From Paenibacillus sp. FSL H3-0469 (GTDB taxonomy: Bacteria; Bacillota; Bacilli; Paenibacillales; Paenibacillaceae), in NCBI RefSeq assembly GCF_038051945.1, contig NZ_CP150302.1, positions 1,178,001 to 1,242,000 on the forward strand: a DNA stretch of 64,000 bases. Reading direction: 5' to 3'. The notes beneath the pieces were generated by a model, which saw only the letters and a list, made by a program, of their open reading frames with translations, was not told the DNA's origin and did no database searches. The translations under genes were made by a program, and so were the position numbers. Below, in pieces: positions 61,575 through 64,000 of the stretch; the stretch's first letter is position 1; each line of letters begins with the position of its first letter.

Positions 61575-62444
61575 TTGAGAAAATGGAAAAAGCTTACCCT
61601 GTCCTTCATGCTGAGTATAGTGACGGCAGGCGGTGGATTGGCCGGACAGGGCATCCTGCTGCCGGAGCGTGTCTCAGCTGCAGCTAACGCAGTTCCAGCC
61701 TATGAAGTAAAGTTTCTGGCGGACCCTGATCTTGTACTGGATAGCAGCGGATCGCCGCGCAGCGAGGTCGTGGATGCGCTGGACCTGGATTCTACTCCAC
61801 AGGCTATTCGTGTTGAGTATTTCGATACGAATATGCTGGAGCTGAACAGCAAGGGGTGGGATGTGCGGCTGCGCAAAAAAGAAAACAAATCTGATTATGA
61901 ATTGACCTACAAGAAACGTTATCCTGTCGTGAACGGAAATATCCAGGCAGCGCTCACCCTGGCGAATCAGGAGGGCTTCGATGCCTCCGATGACAACTAT
62001 GAAGCAGAAGTGGATTGGGGGTATGGCAAGCAGACCCTCAGCTTCTCAAATACCAAGAAGGTCAGCACCAAAGTTGCCGGAGCCGTACTTCCCGCTGAGG
62101 ATGACGCCCTGGAGCTGCTGCTAGACAAGCTGCCCGGTAAATTGAAGAACTGGTCTGCATCGAACTGGGGGAAGCAGAAGCTGGCAGCCTCCCGGGCGCA
62201 TGGCCCTTTGACCTTCGAGCGTTATACAGGCACCTGGAATAATCAGGAGATCACCCTTGAGGTATGGCCTGTGCGTGACGAGGCGGGAACCGGCATCCAG
62301 AACATCGTAGAGATTTCGTTCAAAACAGCCGATAGCACCAGCGTAGCCGGATTACGTGCCGGGCTGATGAGCCTGCTGAACGCCGAGGGATGGCTTATTC
62401 CTGCTGATGGTCTCAAGACCCAGCTGATTCTGGAACGGTATTAA
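61575..62444 (+). CDS. Exported CYTH-like protein
   Basis: 289 residues. The N-terminus is a signal peptide (basic RKWKK, hydrophobic LTLSFMLSIVTAGGG, Ala-rich cleavage region VSAAANA). The mature protein has CYTH/triphosphate-tunnel features: EVKFLADPD near the start, WDVRLRKKENKSDYELTYKK (alternating charged strands) and ITLEVWPV. CYTH enzymes are normally cytoplasmic phosphohydrolases or cyclases, so export is unusual. It begins at TTG with AGGAG nine bases upstream. Enzyme activity is not assured. Confidence 0.75.
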   Translation: MRKWKKLTLSFMLSIVTAGGGLAGQGILLPERVSAAANAVPAYEVKFLADPDLVLDSSGSPRSEVVDALDLDSTPQAIRVEYFDTNMLELNSKGWDVRLRKKENKSDYELTYKKRYPVVNGNIQAALTLANQEGFDASDDNYEAEVDWGYGKQTLSFSNTKKVSTKVAGAVLPAEDDALELLLDKLPGKLKNWSASNWGKQKLAASRAHGPLTFERYTGTWNNQEITLEVWPVRDEAGTGIQNIVEISFKTADSTSVAGLRAGLMSLLNAEGWLIPADGLKTQLILERY

Positions 62445-62480
62445 CGTAATCGTCAATCAATATTTGCTTATAACACAAAC

Positions 62481-62528
62481 AAGAGCACTACCGCACCCTA
62501 AATGAGGGTGATACGGCAGTGCTCTTCT
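62481..62528. terminator. Terminator between the CYTH-like and LysR genes
   Basis: AAGAGCACT pairs with AGTGCTCTT, with inner CCG/CGG and ACCCT/AGGGT pairs. It can serve both converging genes; the flanking A/T tracts are short. Confidence 0.8.
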
Positions 62529-62579
62529 AGATGGTATGAATTTGTTACGAGGCGACCCCCGCTGCTCCTTGCATCACCT

Positions 62580-63479
62580 TCACAGCACAGCAGTCTTCGC
62601 CTTAGCATCCTCAAGCAGCATCTGAATCAGCGACTGGAGCGGCAGGGACTTCCACTTCTTCGGATGCAGCAGAAGCTGCAGATCGAAATGAATCTCCGGG
62701 TGGGCAAAAGACAGCTCGGACAGGTTGCCCCGCTCGATCTCCTCCTCCGCCACAATCCGCGGCAGCAGCGCTATGCCCAGGCCATTGCGCACACACCGCT
62801 TGATCGCTTCCAGATTCGACAACTCAAAACCAATCCGAAACACGATCCCGTGATCCCGGAGCAGGTTCTCGAACAGGCTGCGGTAAATGCAGCTCTCCTC
62901 GGAGACAATCAGCTCGCAGTTGTTCAGATCCTGAAGCGTCACCTGCTCCAGCCGGGCCAGCGGATGGCTGGCCGGTGCCACCAGGACAAGCGGCTCCTCG
63001 CGGATGATCGTCCGCGAAAGCGCGCTATCCACCGTGCTGCGGTCCAGCAGAAGACCGATATCGACCTCGCCGTCCCTGATCTTGGAGATCAGGTTGGCCT
63101 CCTGCTCCGTCTGCAAATGAATATTCAGACCAGGGAACATCGTACGCAGCTGCTGCAGGAACGGCGGCAGATAGAAGGCCGCAAGGGAATCAATCGTTCC
63201 GATCGTAAGCGTTCCGCCGATTTGCTGGGCGATCGTTTCCTTAGAGCGGTCATAGAGCTCCAGAATCTCCACGAACAGCTTAAGCAGCTCTTCCCCAGGC
63301 GGCGTCAAGCGCAAGGCGCGGCCGTGACGTTCGATAAGCGGCACGCCGTATTCCTTCTCAATCTTCTGTATCTGCATCGTGACACTGGACTGTGCATAGC
63401 CCAGCTCTTCAGCCGCACGTGTGAAGCTCTGCCGCTTGGCCACTTCGCGGAAGGTCCGCATATATGTTAAATCCATCAT
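62580..63479 (-). CDS. LysR family regulator next to the dapA-like gene
   Basis: 299 residues. The winged helix is at the N-terminus (MDLTYMRTFREVAKRQSFTR, then AAEELGYAQSSVTMQIQKIE), and a full sensor domain follows (GGTLTIGTIDSLAAFYLPPF; RNGLGIALLPRIVAEEEIE). An ATG pair lies at 63479/63476. It is divergent from the dapA-like gene, and a T-N11-A dyad lies between them, so it probably controls that gene. Confidence 0.9.
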   Translation of the reverse strand: MMDLTYMRTFREVAKRQSFTRAAEELGYAQSSVTMQIQKIEKEYGVPLIERHGRALRLTPPGEELLKLFVEILELYDRSKETIAQQIGGTLTIGTIDSLAAFYLPPFLQQLRTMFPGLNIHLQTEQEANLISKIRDGEVDIGLLLDRSTVDSALSRTIIREEPLVLVAPASHPLARLEQVTLQDLNNCELIVSEESCIYRSLFENLLRDHGIVFRIGFELSNLEAIKRCVRNGLGIALLPRIVAEEEIERGNLSELSFAHPEIHFDLQLLLHPKKWKSLPLQSLIQMLLEDAKAKTAVL

Positions 63480-63490
63480 CTCACCCTAAC

Positions 63491-63505
63491 ATCAATATTA
63501 TTGAT
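63491..63505. promoter_or_regulatory. LysR-type box between the LysR and dapA-like genes
   Basis: ATCAATATTATTGAT is a dyad of the T-N11-A form. It starts 12 bases before the LysR ATG, so it may serve autorepression and control of the divergent gene. Confidence 0.6.
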
Positions 63506-63595
63506 AGCCCACATCATTTATTATAGCTAACAACGATGCAATAATCCATGGTACAGTAGAACAAACGGATTTTACATTTTTGGAGGACGATATTC

Positions 63596-64000
63596 ATGTT
63601 AACAGAAGAACAGATTTATGGAATTTATGTTCCCGTGGTCACCCCGTTCCATGCTGCCGGCGAGCTTGATCTGGAATCGTATCAGCATTATGTGAACAAC
63701 ATCATCAAGAACAATATTCATGGTCTGGTCGTCAATGGAACCACTGGAGAATCGCCGACAGTCAATATACAGGAATTACAAACACTCGTGGATACCTCAC
63801 GGGAACTTTTGAAGACCAGCTCCATTCCGCTCGTGGTGGGCACAGGCACGAATGATACCTACTCTACCGTGGCCCGTACTGAGCTGGCGGCGAACGCAGG
63901 TGCAGATGCCGCACTGGTGGTTGTCCCTTATTACAGCCGTCCGTCTCAGGAAGGCATCATCGCCCATTTCCGCAAGGCGGCTGAGGTGGGTCTGCCCATT
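63596..64000 (+). CDS. Dihydrodipicolinate synthase family protein, N-terminal part (runs off the window)
   Basis: 135 codons are present from ATG 63596 (GGAGG nine bases upstream). DapA-fold signatures are seen: GIYVPVVTPFHAAGELDLES, the substrate loop NGTTGESPT and PYYSRPSQEG with its tyrosine. The first step of lysine biosynthesis is the common role, but the family also holds aldolases for KDG, N-acetylneuraminate and 5-keto-4-deoxyglucarate. The LysR neighbour and the uronate genes elsewhere make a catabolic aldolase possible. The Schiff-base lysine lies beyond the edge. Confidence 0.85.
   Translation, partial: MLTEEQIYGIYVPVVTPFHAAGELDLESYQHYVNNIIKNNIHGLVVNGTTGESPTVNIQELQTLVDTSRELLKTSSIPLVVGTGTNDTYSTVARTELAANAGADAALVVVPYYSRPSQEGIIAHFRKAAEVGLPI

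Overview
The window looks like chromosomal DNA of a spore-forming, carbohydrate-degrading Firmicute, most probably Paenibacillus or a close relative. The reasons are a moderate GC content, strong GGAGG-type ribosome sites, GerA/GerC/GerB germination receptor genes, a miaB-ricA pair, a CIRCE operator, a GH52 xylosidase of the Geobacillus/Paenibacillus type, and many AraC-type sugar regulators. No rRNA, tRNA, CRISPR array or prophage was seen. One insertion sequence is present.

Layout. 1-1617: NAD salvage operon on the minus strand (NrtR-like Nudix regulator, nicotinamidase, start of nicotinate phosphoribosyltransferase). 1719-3787: miaB-ricA with its terminator. 3914-5218: MerR regulator plus lipoprotein. 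5339-6433: old-yellow-enzyme reductase. 6542-11382: L-rhamnose catabolic operon (lactaldehyde reductase, rhaB, rhaA, rhaD), divergent from a DeoR-type regulator at 11648. 12457-15137: ankyrin protein, cysteine desulfidase family protein, small membrane protein. 15138-15806: gene-free and rich in repeats. 15807-18303: short-form 6-phosphogluconate dehydrogenase and zwf. 18481-22734: germination receptor genes, with the B subunit divergent. 22833-29653: AraC plus GH88 hydrolase, a six-unit tandem array, an AT-rich AlaX-like gene, and GH52 xylosidase divergent from AraC plus cupin. 29950-33942: YdcF, phosphotransferase, YbaK, YolD-like, aspA. 34182-38502: an unrecognised 559-residue protein divergent from kduI-DeoR-kduD. 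38607-42268: ABC-2 exporter, XRE regulator and membrane protein, Nudix hydrolase. 42372-45513: GH42 beta-galactosidase divergent from AraC. 45593-50099: heterodimeric ABC exporter divergent from LysR. 50278-52278: htpG with a perfect CIRCE. 52391-55048: GyrI-like protein, dispersed repeat, insertion sequence. 55219-61455: ABC importer with a beta-CASP-type MBL protein, divergent from LysR. 61575-64000: exported CYTH-like protein, LysR, start of a dapA-like gene.

How the genes fit together. Much of the window serves plant or algal polysaccharide use. It holds rhamnose catabolism, an unsaturated glucuronyl hydrolase, the kduI/kduD uronate steps, xylosidase and galactosidase. Each sits beside its own AraC or DeoR regulator. 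The central routes are represented by zwf and a Gnd enzyme.

Most unusual signals. (1) A roughly 175-bp dispersed element occurs twice; its central hairpin shows two compensatory base-pair changes between copies. (2) Three intergenic arrays of unrelated sequence share a 50-51 bp period and are each built on palindromes. (3) An in-frame TAA interrupts the expected N-terminus of the lactaldehyde reductase. (4) The 559-residue protein beside the kdu genes has no recognised family. Functions are assigned by reading motifs and recalling families; no database search was run.
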